Assembly: GCF_900474185.1 (NCBI RefSeq)
Contig: NZ_UCNW01000011.1
Location: 1-64,000 of the forward strand
Direction of reading: 5' to 3'
DNA from: Synechococcus sp. UW69
GTDB lineage: Bacteria; Cyanobacteriota; Cyanobacteriia; PCC-6307; Cyanobiaceae
Length of the DNA: 64,000 nt
The notes beneath the pieces were generated by a model that was not told the DNA's origin, made no database searches, and saw only the letters and a list, made by a program, of their open reading frames with translations. Positions 53,068 through 62,067 of the stretch are shown one piece after another. The translations under genes and the position numbers were made by a program. Position 1 is the first letter of the stretch. Every line of letters begins with the position of its first letter.

Positions 53068-55221
53068 TTAAACCAGAGGATCGCTGATCACCATTGAGGC
53101 GCAGGGAAGCTGGCGGATCAATTTGCTGGTGCGATCACTGCCAGGAATCGGCAGACCCGCCACCCGTCTCCGCTGGGTGCGCAGGATCACCAGATCGTGC
53201 TCGCGGCTGAGTCGATGAATGGCCCCATCGATACCGGGTCCCCGCACGATGACGATGTGGAACCGCTCCGCCGGAATCCCCGGCGGTCGCCAGCGAATCA
53301 GCTGCTGCTCCATCCACTGACGGTCCTGCCCGCTGAAGCGAGGGTCGTGCACATGAAGCAGGGTGATCCGGAGGCGCTGTTCCTCCGGGGCTGAATTGAT
53401 CACCCGCAGCGCCAGTTCGAATTGCTCGCGAGCACTGGCGGAGAGGTCTTTGATCGGAACAAGGATCCGGCCCAGACCGCTGTCGGAATCGCGGCCAAAG
53501 TTCACCACCACCACTGGACAGTGCGCTGTGCGGCAGACCCCATCAACAATGTCGCCCATCAGCCAAGCCCGCAGCTGATCCGTACGTGCAGCACCGATCA
53601 ACAACAGGTCTGCGGCCTGTTCAAGCGCCGTGCGGCTCATGCCACCAGCAATATCCTCATCCAGCCGCAGCAGGCTGCGGGTGGGGACGGCCAACTGAGC
53701 GCCGATGGCCTCAGCCGTGCTGAGCCGCCCGCGAGCCGCTGCAACCGCCCGATTCAAGCCGCCGCGCATCTCCTCGAGGCTGGGATTCACCATTGCCAGA
53801 GGAAGCAGCAGACCTTCAGCCCCCGAAGAGCCCTGCACCAAGCGAGCGGCCATGCTCAACAGCCCCTTCTCGGTGCTGGGGTTAGCCACGGGCACCACAA
53901 TCCGCAAGGGGCGCTGAACAACCTCGTTGACGCCATCAAGAACCGCCGCCTCCTCCCCGAAGCTGACCGGCACCGCATCGGGACTGGGATCCTTGAGCCG
54001 GGTCACCGACTGCTCGGTCAGGATCGGCCCCAGGGTGGCCGTTACGACCATCACCGCCAGCACGCTGTTCAACACGGTCTGATTGAGCAGACCCGCCTGA
54101 TAGCCGATGAAGGCGGTGGCCAGCGTCGCCGCCACCTTGGGCATCGTCAGCGACCACATCATCAAAATCTGGGCTCGGCGATAGCCGAACAGCCGTCCGC
54201 TGAGCCACGACGCCAGCCCCTTGCCGCCGATCGCGCCCACCAGCATCAGCGCGGTGAACTGAAAGTTGCTAAGGCTCTGCCCCAGGCTGCCCAGATCCAA
54301 CAGCAATCCCAGATCAATGAAGAAGATCGGGATGAACAGCACCCCACCCACGAAGATCACCTGTTCCTTGACCCGGCCTTCGGGCAAGACGGAATTCACC
54401 GCCAGGCCGGCCAAGAAGGCGCCGACAATCTTCTCAACGCCAGCCAGCTCAGCGCCCAGGGAAGCCAGGAACAAGGCCACCAAAACGGCGAGCACCATCC
54501 TGTTTTCATCGCTGATGCCGCGCAGCACCAGGCGTCGGCCTAGCCAGCGGATGCCCAGCACCACAACCAGGGCAAAGATGCCGATTTTGAGCAGCAACAG
54601 GCTGAGGCCCATGCCGCTGAGGCTTCCCTGACCCAGACCAAGACCCACCGCCAACAGCAGCAGGGCAACGATGTCGGTGAAGATCGTGCTGCCCACACTC
54701 ACCACCACCGACTCATCCTTCTGGACGCCGTAGCTGCGCACGATCGGATAGCCAAGCGGGGTGTGGGTGGCCATCAAGGCACCGAGCAACAGGCACGACA
54801 CCGAAGCAAAACCAGCCAAGAGGCCGATCGACACGCCCGTTCCCACACCGATCAACAGGATCAGCAGGCCATAAATGAAAGATCGGCGTTTGACCCGGTT
54901 GAACTCCTCCAGGTCAATTTCCAGACCCATCGTGAACAGCAAATACACCGCCCCGAGATCTGAAAGCAGCCGAACCGTTTCGCTGGTGCTGTCGACCCAG
55001 TTCAAAGCGTGCGGCCCCACGACCACGCCGGCCGCCAGCAATCCCACCAGATCAGGCAGACCGAGCCGCCGGATCAACGGCGGCACCGCCGCACTGATGG
55101 CCACCAACAGCGAAAACACCCCGAGGGGGTGATGCATGACATGGCTGATCGAGGCCTGCATGGCCATGGCTGCACCGCCGGCTTGCGGACCCAGCATGGT
55201 CACCGCGCCGGCGGCCAACAA
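53068..55221 (-). CDS. CPA2-type cation/proton antiporter with C-terminal USP domains
   Basis: A 717-residue protein. The first 420 residues form about twelve helices of the Na+/H+ exchanger family (LPDLVGLLAAGVVVGPHALN, ATHTPLGYPIVRSYGVQKDE, GAFLAGLAVNSVLPEG). The rest is two universal-stress-protein-like domains (RPLRIVVPVANPSTEKGLLS and GRILVPIKDLSASAREQFEL), with CRTAHCPVVVVNF. The USP pair probably senses nucleotides to regulate transport. It starts nine bases after the ABC exporter stop, so both may be one transcript. Confidence 0.88.
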   Translation of the reverse strand: MLAAGAVTMLGPQAGGAAMAMQASISHVMHHPLGVFSLLVAISAAVPPLIRRLGLPDLVGLLAAGVVVGPHALNWVDSTSETVRLLSDLGAVYLLFTMGLEIDLEEFNRVKRRSFIYGLLILLIGVGTGVSIGLLAGFASVSCLLLGALMATHTPLGYPIVRSYGVQKDESVVVSVGSTIFTDIVALLLLAVGLGLGQGSLSGMGLSLLLLKIGIFALVVVLGIRWLGRRLVLRGISDENRMVLAVLVALFLASLGAELAGVEKIVGAFLAGLAVNSVLPEGRVKEQVIFVGGVLFIPIFFIDLGLLLDLGSLGQSLSNFQFTALMLVGAIGGKGLASWLSGRLFGYRRAQILMMWSLTMPKVAATLATAFIGYQAGLLNQTVLNSVLAVMVVTATLGPILTEQSVTRLKDPSPDAVPVSFGEEAAVLDGVNEVVQRPLRIVVPVANPSTEKGLLSMAARLVQGSSGAEGLLLPLAMVNPSLEEMRGGLNRAVAAARGRLSTAEAIGAQLAVPTRSLLRLDEDIAGGMSRTALEQAADLLLIGAARTDQLRAWLMGDIVDGVCRTAHCPVVVVNFGRDSDSGLGRILVPIKDLSASAREQFELALRVINSAPEEQRLRITLLHVHDPRFSGQDRQWMEQQLIRWRPPGIPAERFHIVIVRGPGIDGAIHRLSREHDLVILRTQRRRVAGLPIPGSDRTSKLIRQLPCASMVISDPLV

Positions 55222-55229
55222 CGCTTGCT

Positions 55230-57059
55230 TCAGGAAGAAATAACCCCTTCTCCGGCCTGCACCTGCCAGAGATTGGTGTAGATCCCGCCTTGGGCCACCA
55301 GATTGTCGTGGCAGCCCTGCTCCACAATCCGGCCTTGATCCATCACCACAATCCAGTCGGCATGGCGGACTGTGCTCAACCGATGGGCAATCACCACAGT
55401 TGTTCGCTCCTGGGTGATCTGAGCCAACGACCGCTGGATGGCAGCTTCGGTGTCGTTGTCCACCGCTGCGGTGGCTTCGTCGAGCACCAGCACCGGAGCG
55501 TCCTTGAGAATGGCGCGGGCCAGAGCAATGCGCTGGCGCTGCCCGCCGGATAGACGCTGGCCCCGTTCGCCAACCAAGGTGTCATACCTCTGGGGCAAGG
55601 CATCGATGAATCCGGAGGCTTCCGCTAAGCGAGCGGCCTGCTCAATGGCCACTGGGTCGGGATCCGCCACCCCATAGGCGATGTTCTCGGCAACGGTGCC
55701 ATGGAAGAGGTAGACGTCTTGACTAACCAGGGCGATGCAACGGCGCAGGTCTTGAAGCTGCAGGGTGTCGATGGGGACACCATCCAGGCAGATGCGTCCG
55801 CCATCGCGCTCATACAGACGCAACAAGAGTTTCACCACCGTGCTCTTGCCGGAACCTGTGGCCCCGACGATGCCCAGGGTCGAGCCTGCTGGAACTGTCA
55901 GATCAAAGCCCTGCAACAGCGCTGAACGCCCTGAATAGGCGAAATCAACCGCTTCAAAGCGAATCTCACCCCGCAGCTGATGCGGATCCACAGGGACCAT
56001 CCCTCCCTGAATCATCACCGGCGTATCGATTAGATCAAGCACCCGCTGCGTGGATGCCATCGAGCGCTGGTACTCATCCAGGGTTCGACCAATGGCGGTC
56101 AACGGCCACAAAAGCCTCTGGGTAATGAACACCAGAACGCTGTAGGTGGCGACCGGCAGTTCACCGGCCAAGGCCTTGAAGCCACCGATCAACAGAATCG
56201 CCAAGAAGGCGAACAGGATCGCGAAGCGGATCAAGGGGATGAAGGCTGCCGAAAGACGAATCGCACGGGCGTTGCTCTGGCGATAGGCCAGGCTTTCAGC
56301 GCGCAGGCGCTCCAATTCGAGAGCCTCTGCAGTGAAGCTCTTGATCGTGAGCATCCCCCCCAAGTTGTTGGCGAGCCGGGAGGCGAGATCACCAGCCCTT
56401 GCCCGCACTTCCCGATAACGCGGAGCCAGCTGACGCTGAAAATGCAACGATCCCCAGAGAATCACCGGAATCGGCATGTAGGCGAACAAGGCCACCTCCG
56501 GCGCCACCATCGCCATGCCAATGCCCACCACTAAAACAGTGGTGATCAACTGCAGGATCTGATTGGCACCTCGATCCAAAAACCGTTCGAGCTGATTGAT
56601 GTCGTCATTCAGCACCGACATCAGACGACCGGTGCTGTCCTGCTCGAAAAAGGCCAGCTCCAGCTTCTGTAGATGGTCGTAGGCCTCGAGCCGCAGGCTG
56701 TGTTGTGTGGTCTGCGCCAGGTTGCGCCAGAGCACGTCGTAGAGGTACTCGAATAGCGACTCCGCCGCCCAGATCACAAAGGTGAGAAGAGCCAGCATCC
56801 AGAGTTGCTGTCCCGCCGTCTTCAGGCCAAAGCCCGCCAACACAGATTGCTCACCACGCAACACCACATCCAGGGCAAGACCGATCAAGGCTGGTGGCGC
56901 CAGATCGAACAGCTTGTTGAGCAGAGAGCAGCTCACCGCAGCGAGCACCAAACGACGCTGCGGGGCGAGGTGGCGCAGTAGCCGCATCAACGGTGAGCGG
57001 CTTGCTGAAGCTTTGCTGAGGGTTCGTTCCAACAGGGTTTTCTCCCTCTGAAGACGCAC
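55230..57059 (-). CDS. ABC exporter, fused permease and ATPase
   Basis: A 609-residue type IV exporter (MsbA/lipid or multidrug type). Six helices in the first 330 residues, then Walker A GATGSGKST, LSGGQRQRIALARA, VLVLDEATAAVDNDT and IAHRLSTVRHADWIVV. Works as a homodimer or with another half. Substrate cannot be told. The downstream antiporter follows after eight bases. Confidence 0.9.
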   Translation of the reverse strand: MRLQREKTLLERTLSKASASRSPLMRLLRHLAPQRRLVLAAVSCSLLNKLFDLAPPALIGLALDVVLRGEQSVLAGFGLKTAGQQLWMLALLTFVIWAAESLFEYLYDVLWRNLAQTTQHSLRLEAYDHLQKLELAFFEQDSTGRLMSVLNDDINQLERFLDRGANQILQLITTVLVVGIGMAMVAPEVALFAYMPIPVILWGSLHFQRQLAPRYREVRARAGDLASRLANNLGGMLTIKSFTAEALELERLRAESLAYRQSNARAIRLSAAFIPLIRFAILFAFLAILLIGGFKALAGELPVATYSVLVFITQRLLWPLTAIGRTLDEYQRSMASTQRVLDLIDTPVMIQGGMVPVDPHQLRGEIRFEAVDFAYSGRSALLQGFDLTVPAGSTLGIVGATGSGKSTVVKLLLRLYERDGGRICLDGVPIDTLQLQDLRRCIALVSQDVYLFHGTVAENIAYGVADPDPVAIEQAARLAEASGFIDALPQRYDTLVGERGQRLSGGQRQRIALARAILKDAPVLVLDEATAAVDNDTEAAIQRSLAQITQERTTVVIAHRLSTVRHADWIVVMDQGRIVEQGCHDNLVAQGGIYTNLWQVQAGEGVISS

Positions 57060-57089
57060 TACAACGGAAGAACAACCGAAGGAGGTGCC

Positions 57090-57284
57090 ATGAGCCGATC
57101 AAGGTCGTTCAACCGCTTTCACCGTTACTTGGCACGACAAAAACGCCGTGGACTGCGGGCTGTATTGCCGCAGTTCCAGAATCACCAAGACAACCAACCA
57201 GGCCCAGTCGACGGCAGCGCAGATCGTCTGCATCAACTGAGCCAACGTGAAATGGAGTTGGACCTGTTGGAAGCCGAGGCTTAA
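57090..57284 (+). CDS. Small basic protein, unknown
   Basis: A 64-residue protein (MSRSRSFNRFHRYLARQKRR...) with a very basic first half and acidic helical end (REMELDLLEAEA). AAGGAGGTG lies four bases before the ATG, an unusually strong ribosome-binding site, which is the best evidence that it is real. A nucleic-acid-binding role is possible. Divergent from the ABC exporter. Confidence 0.6.
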   Translation: MSRSRSFNRFHRYLARQKRRGLRAVLPQFQNHQDNQPGPVDGSADRLHQLSQREMELDLLEAEA

Positions 57285-57287
57285 GCC

Positions 57288-57584
57288 TCAGCCGCGGTAA
57301 CCGCCGCCGCCGCCGCCGCCACCACGGGGGCCGCCTGAACGCTCCCGGGGGGTGGCTTTACTAACGCGAATCATGCGGCCCATCCACTCGACGTCCTGGA
57401 GGTCGTCGATTGCTTTCTGTTCATCGGCATCGTTGGCCATCTCGACGAAGGCGAAACCGCGTTTGCGACCTGTCTCCCGATCCAGGGGAAGGCTGCAGTT
57501 TTTGACCTCGCCGTACTCAGTGAAGAGATCAACGAGGTGCTCTTGCTCCGCCTGGAACGAAAGATTGCCGATGTAGATGGTCAT
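57288..57584 (-). CDS. RRM-type RNA-binding protein (Rbp family)
   Basis: A 98-residue protein with one RRM: RNP2 TIYIGNLSF and RNP1 KRGFAFVEM, followed by a glycine-rich tail (GGPRGGGGGGGGYRG). This layout is the cyanobacterial cold- and light-responsive Rbp group. I begin at the Met just before TIYIGNL, as is normal; the frame upstream is not coding. It converges on the small gene at 57090-57284 with three bases between. Confidence 0.93.
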   Translation of the reverse strand: MTIYIGNLSFQAEQEHLVDLFTEYGEVKNCSLPLDRETGRKRGFAFVEMANDADEQKAIDDLQDVEWMGRMIRVSKATPRERSGGPRGGGGGGGGYRG

Positions 57585-57781
57585 GGACCGTGGAACCGTT
57601 GGACTTGATCGATCGCTTGAGCCGGTTCCGAAAGCTCGGAAAGTGCCAGTGCTCAAACGTGAACCCGATGACGTTACAGGGCAGTCGTATGAAACAACAC
57701 AAAAAAAAGAAGCAATTCCGAAGACCTGCCCGCAATTCGCCCATCCACACCATTGTCAGAAGACCCTGACAGAGAAGTGAG

Positions 57782-57976
57782 ATGACATTCGACAGCCTTT
57801 ACTGCCAAACCCTGTGCTGGACCACTGACGGGGAACTGGATCCTGGTGACAAGCTTGTGCTGCTCAACAGCTTGATTCCACAGGCCACACCTACCGAGCA
57901 GATCGAGCTGATTCAAGTCGTGGAGAAGCTGGCCCTGCTTCAGCCTGAAGTCACCGTTCAGGTGTGCAGTCTCTAA
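57782..57976 (+). CDS. Small soluble protein, unknown
   Basis: A 64-residue acidic helical protein (MTFDSLYCQTLCWTTDGELD...) with LDPGDKLVLLNSLIPQATPT, consistent with a compact helical domain. AGAGAAG precedes the ATG. I recall similar proteins in picocyanobacteria. Converges with the next gene. Confidence 0.6.
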   Translation: MTFDSLYCQTLCWTTDGELDPGDKLVLLNSLIPQATPTEQIELIQVVEKLALLQPEVTVQVCSL

Positions 57977-57996
57977 CCAAAATCGAGCCCCTGGGA

Positions 57997-58245
57997 TCAG
58001 AAGGCGTAGGCCTCAGCCGCCTTGGCCTTACAGGAGGCCTGGGCTCCCGTGATTCCAGCCCCGTTCTGCACCTCCGCCAGGAAACAGCGGCAGGTGTCTT
58101 CCACCATGCCTTCAGGAGGAACCTTCCCAGCGCTCTGCAGCTCGGCCTTAACGGCCGTTCTGCAGAACTGGGTGATCAGGCTGTTGTCCGAAGCCACTAC
58201 CGAAACAGGGGCCAAAACCAGGGCAGCAGCCAGAAGCTTGCGCAT
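57997..58245 (-). CDS. Small exported cysteine-containing protein
   Basis: An 82-residue precursor with a signal peptide (KLLAAALVLAPVSVVA) and a 63-residue mature part with four cysteines (FCRTAV, DTCRCFLAE, ASCKAK), which could form two disulfides. It starts in a TGATG overlap with the helicase stop, so it is coupled to it. Function unknown. Confidence 0.65.
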   Translation of the reverse strand: MRKLLAAALVLAPVSVVASDNSLITQFCRTAVKAELQSAGKVPPEGMVEDTCRCFLAEVQNGAGITGAQASCKAKAAEAYAF

Positions 58246-60026
58246 CAGGAGGCCTGAGTGATCTGCAGTTCGCGGTTCATCACCCGCAGGCGACGCAGAT
58301 TGTTGAACACATCCTCGGGCATGCCCTTGGGCAGATCCACCAGGCTGTGGTTGTCGAAGATCTGAATGCGACCGATCAACCGTCCCTGCAGACCGGTCTC
58401 GCCGGCAATAGCTCCAACCAGATTGCCCGGCTTCACCCGATCGCGGTGGCCCACCTCAACCCGGTAACGCTGCATGTTCTCCTCGGGAGCCCGCGCCGGT
58501 CGGTCGCGCCGCTCCCGGCGATCTCCCCCATTCCGATCGCGGTCACGGTCGTTGCGACGGGTGTTCTGAATCCAGTCATCGTCCCCTTTACGCAGAAGCG
58601 GATCAGGACCGATCGCCAGATTGAGAGCCGCCATGGCCAGTTGCTCAGGGCTCAATTCCAGCTCGGTTGCCACCCGCTGCATCAACTCCTGAAGCAAAGC
58701 CGCTTCATCGGCATCGGCGCGTTCCGCCTGGGCCGCATCGCTCAATCGCTTGCGCAGACGGTCAAGACGTCCCTGGTTGATCGCCGTATTGCCAGGGACT
58801 TCGATCGCTTCGATCGGCTGACCGGTAGCCCGCTCAAGGTTGCGAATGAAGCGTCGTTCCCGGGGGGTCACAAACAGAACGGCTTCTCCGGTCCGACCGG
58901 CCCGGCCCGTACGGCCGATGCGGTGCACATAGGCCTCGCTGTCGAACGGCATGTCGTAGTTGATCACCAAGCCGATGCGCTCAACATCGAGACCGCGGGC
59001 CGCAACGTCGGTGGCCACAAGGATGTCGACCGAGCCACTGCGAAGCCGTTCCACGGTGCGTTCCCGCTGGTTCTGCGGAACGTCGCCATTGAGAACCGCC
59101 ACCTGATGGCCGCCTGCTTCGAGGGTTTCGGCCACCGTCAGGGTGATCGCCTTGGTTCTGGCGAAGATGATTACACCCTCTCCACCACAGGCATCCAGAA
59201 CCCGTTGCAAGGCCTCGAGCTTGTGCGGCATCGGCACCGTGATCGAACGCTGGCGGATTCGCTTGCCTTCTTGATCCTTGGTGCGGATCGTGACCTCAGC
59301 AGGATCCTTGAGATAACGCTTGGACAGGCGACGGATCTCCGGCGGCATCGTTGCCGAGAACAGCACCACCTGCCGCTGCTCAGGCAACTGGCCAAGGATC
59401 CACTCCACATCATCGATGAAGCCCATGCGGAGCATTTCGTCCGCTTCATCAAGCACAAGGCTGCGCAGCCCACTGGTGTCGAGCGTGCCCTGCCGCATGT
59501 GATCCATCACCCGTCCAGGGGTGCCCACCACCACATCAACCCCACGCCTCAGGGCACTGATCTGAGAGCGGAAATCCGTGCCGCCATAAACGGCAAGCAC
59601 CTTCAGGTGGGGATGGCCGGCGGAATAGGCCTTGAAGGAATCGGCCACCTGCATCGCCAGCTCCCGGGTGGGGGCGAGCACCAGGGCCTGGGGGGTTTTC
59701 TGGCCACTCTCCAGGCGCTCAAGCAACGGCAACGCAAAGGCTGCTGTTTTGCCGGTGCCGGTCTGGGCCTGACCCACCAGATCACGGCCAAGCATCAGTT
59801 CGGGGAATGCCGCCTTCTGAATTGGGGACGGTTCGCTGTATCCCTTATCAGCCAAGGTGCGCATCATGGCTTCGCTAAAGCCAAAACCAGCAAAACCGGA
59901 CTCCGGTTCAGACGGCGTGATGGTGGTGGTGAACACCTCAGCATTCGGTTCAGATTCCGGAAGAGCCGATGCAGAAAGATCGACTGCGCAGGCGGAATCG
60001 TCGCGCTGCTGCTGCTGTTCAGTCAT
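58245..60026 (-). CDS. deaD: DEAD-box RNA helicase, CsdA/DeaD type
   Basis: A 593-residue helicase. Q-motif GFSEAMMRTLADKGYSEPSP, Walker A AQTGTGKT, PTRELAMQ, DEAD in LVLDEADEML, SAT in LFSATMP and HRIGRTGRAGR are all present, followed by an Arg/Asp-rich region (RNDRDRDRNGGDRRERRDR) and a DbpA-like RNA-binding domain (YRVEVGHRDRVKPGNLVGAI). That C-terminal domain separates it from simple RhlE types; it probably helps ribosome assembly and cold adaptation. I start at the Met in MTEQQQQRDD. Confidence 0.94.
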   Translation of the reverse strand: MTEQQQQRDDSACAVDLSASALPESEPNAEVFTTTITPSEPESGFAGFGFSEAMMRTLADKGYSEPSPIQKAAFPELMLGRDLVGQAQTGTGKTAAFALPLLERLESGQKTPQALVLAPTRELAMQVADSFKAYSAGHPHLKVLAVYGGTDFRSQISALRRGVDVVVGTPGRVMDHMRQGTLDTSGLRSLVLDEADEMLRMGFIDDVEWILGQLPEQRQVVLFSATMPPEIRRLSKRYLKDPAEVTIRTKDQEGKRIRQRSITVPMPHKLEALQRVLDACGGEGVIIFARTKAITLTVAETLEAGGHQVAVLNGDVPQNQRERTVERLRSGSVDILVATDVAARGLDVERIGLVINYDMPFDSEAYVHRIGRTGRAGRTGEAVLFVTPRERRFIRNLERATGQPIEAIEVPGNTAINQGRLDRLRKRLSDAAQAERADADEAALLQELMQRVATELELSPEQLAMAALNLAIGPDPLLRKGDDDWIQNTRRNDRDRDRNGGDRRERRDRPARAPEENMQRYRVEVGHRDRVKPGNLVGAIAGETGLQGRLIGRIQIFDNHSLVDLPKGMPEDVFNNLRRLRVMNRELQITQAS

Positions 60027-60131
60027 AGAAGGTGGCTTCGCCTGATTGATCTCTGAAATCAGGCTCACAACCTCCCTGCAACCGAAACAGTTGCGCTCTG
60101 GTTGTGTTGCCTACGCTTCAAAGGTTGAAGT

Positions 60132-60473
60132 TCAATTTATCACCCGGCCGTAATCATCCTGCAGGCGTTCAATGTCGTCTTCCCGCAGATCCTCACCATG
60201 CTGAACCTCGAGAATCAGCAAATCAGCATCGTCTGCACGGGCGCGATGCACGGCGCCGCAGGGGATTGAGAGCATGACGCCAGTGCTGGCCGGTTGCGAG
60301 TGATCACCGCAGAGCAGAGCACCTGAACCAGACACCACGGTCCAACTTTCGCTGCGGTGATGATGCCGCTGCAGAGACAACTGCTGCCCGGCACGTACAA
60401 GCAAGCGTTTAACCAAATAATTCTCCCCCTGGACCAACGTTTCGTACCAGCCCCAGGGACGCTCAACACGCAT
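60132..60473 (-). CDS. Mannose-6-phosphate isomerase-like cupin
   Basis: A 113-residue single cupin: RPWGWYETLVQGENYLVKRL, SLQRHHHRSESWTVVSGSGA and IPCGAVHRARADDADLLILE. This is the C-terminal domain of type II phosphomannose isomerases as a separate small protein. No nucleotidyltransferase gene adjoins it. It follows recD by 13 bases on the same strand. Confidence 0.85.
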   Translation of the reverse strand: MRVERPWGWYETLVQGENYLVKRLLVRAGQQLSLQRHHHRSESWTVVSGSGALLCGDHSQPASTGVMLSIPCGAVHRARADDADLLILEVQHGEDLREDDIERLQDDYGRVIN

Positions 60474-60486
60474 CAGTACACCCGAG

Positions 60487-62067
60487 TCAGATCACTGTCA
60501 CCAGGTCAAGGCTGACACGGGCACGGGTAATGGCTGTGTATAGCAATCGGCGTTGATGATCAGCAGCCGGTCCATCCTCTAGGGGATCAGGCCAAAGCAC
60601 GATCACCCGATCCGCCTCACTGCCCTGGGCCCGATGGATGGTGAGGGCGACAGCAGGCTCCAAGCGACGCAAACGGGCTGGATGGAAGCGGCGCACCTCC
60701 AGTTGGCCATCAGGGTCCACCACCTGAAACAGCAAACGTCGTTCGGAACCGGCCCCGATGGCAACACCGAGGTCGCCATTGGCCAAACCGAGTTCCGGTT
60801 GATTGCTGCCGCAGATCACCGGCAACCCGACCGGCCATCGCTCGACCTTGAGCAGGGCACTGGCCCCCAGCAGCGTGCGGTGAACATCCTCGAGGCTCCA
60901 GGGCCCCCGACGGCGTGGACACAGCAGCAGGTCATGCTCCAGGGACTCGAACAACGACCGGGAAGCTGCCATCAGCTCCTGGTCGCTGCAGCGGTCAAGG
61001 TCACGCGCCAGCACCTCCAATTGTTTGAGGCGCTGGATGCAGCGCTCACGCACTAACGCCGGAAAACGACGCAAGGGGCTGGGATGCACCTGAAGATTGG
61101 CCTGTTCGGGCAAAGCAGTTAGATCCGCTGCAAATGCCGTCAGATCCCCCTGACGCAGCAGCTGCGCCATCTCGGCCAGAGCACCTCGGTTGCGATAGGT
61201 GCGTTCCAAATGCACCGCACCGGCGCCGAAACGGTCGCGCACCTCGGGCTGCTGAAGCCGATGCCAGACCGCTCCACTTCCCACCGGAGGCAGCTGGGCT
61301 GGATCCCCCACCAACAACAGCCGACAAGCGCTGGGCAACGCCTCCAGCAAGGCCTGGGTCAGGGCCAGATCCAACATCGACATTTCATCGATCACCAGGA
61401 GGTCCAACTCCAAAGGGCGATGACGGTGTCTGCCGAATCCACGGCTGCCAGCCTCGAGCCAGCGGTGGAGGGTGCTGCAGGGCAACGGAGCCCGCTCGGA
61501 CAGCACCGCATCCCCCAGGCGCCGGGCTGCCTTACCGGTAGGTGCCGCCAATCCGATGCGTAAGCCGGGATCGCGTGCTTCCGCCCGGGCCAAAATCTCA
61601 ACCACAGTGCTGGTTTTGCCCGTGCCGGGGCCACCGCTGAGCAGCACGACCGACGCCTGATCCAGGGCGCGCACGGCGGCGCACTGTTCAGGATTGAGAC
61701 GAGCCGACAGCCCTGGGTCGGCATCATTAACGGGCTCCGGGAAGGAAGCATGGGCCCGCTCCACCAGCTCGTCCACCACCTGCTCCATGGCCTGCAACCA
61801 GCGGCGCCAGCCCAGCCGGTCGCCCTGACGAAGCAGGGGGGAGGTCTCCCCCTGCAGCCATCCACTGGCTTCAGCAACGACCAAACGTTCCGGCGTGAGA
61901 GGCACCGTCAACTCCCCCTGCTCCAACGCCAAGACAAGGTCGCGACTGAGCTCCTCCAACTCCGGACCATCGACTTGGGGCGGAATCCGACGCCGCAAAG
62001 CGGCATGCAGACCGGCCGTAAAGCCGGAAGGCCAACCACTGTTTCCCAGGGGCAGGAGCTCCGTCAC
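60487..62067 (-). CDS. recD: Exodeoxyribonuclease V alpha subunit RecD
   Basis: A 526-residue SF1B helicase. Walker A VVLLSGGPGTGKTSTVVEIL, LDLLVIDEMSMLDLALTQAL, LLLVGDPAQLPPVGSGAVW and VALTIHRAQGSEADRVIVLW and YTAITRAR are RecD motifs in order. It works with RecB and RecC in double-strand break repair. Its start overlaps the recB stop by four bases. recC is not in the window. Confidence 0.93.
   Translation of the reverse strand: MTELLPLGNSGWPSGFTAGLHAALRRRIPPQVDGPELEELSRDLVLALEQGELTVPLTPERLVVAEASGWLQGETSPLLRQGDRLGWRRWLQAMEQVVDELVERAHASFPEPVNDADPGLSARLNPEQCAAVRALDQASVVLLSGGPGTGKTSTVVEILARAEARDPGLRIGLAAPTGKAARRLGDAVLSERAPLPCSTLHRWLEAGSRGFGRHRHRPLELDLLVIDEMSMLDLALTQALLEALPSACRLLLVGDPAQLPPVGSGAVWHRLQQPEVRDRFGAGAVHLERTYRNRGALAEMAQLLRQGDLTAFAADLTALPEQANLQVHPSPLRRFPALVRERCIQRLKQLEVLARDLDRCSDQELMAASRSLFESLEHDLLLCPRRRGPWSLEDVHRTLLGASALLKVERWPVGLPVICGSNQPELGLANGDLGVAIGAGSERRLLFQVVDPDGQLEVRRFHPARLRRLEPAVALTIHRAQGSEADRVIVLWPDPLEDGPAADHQRRLLYTAITRARVSLDLVTVI

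Noticed and set aside
58347-60056. 569-codon plus-strand frame across the helicase
   Set aside because: Antisense shadow caused by codon bias; His/Gly-rich nonsense sequence.
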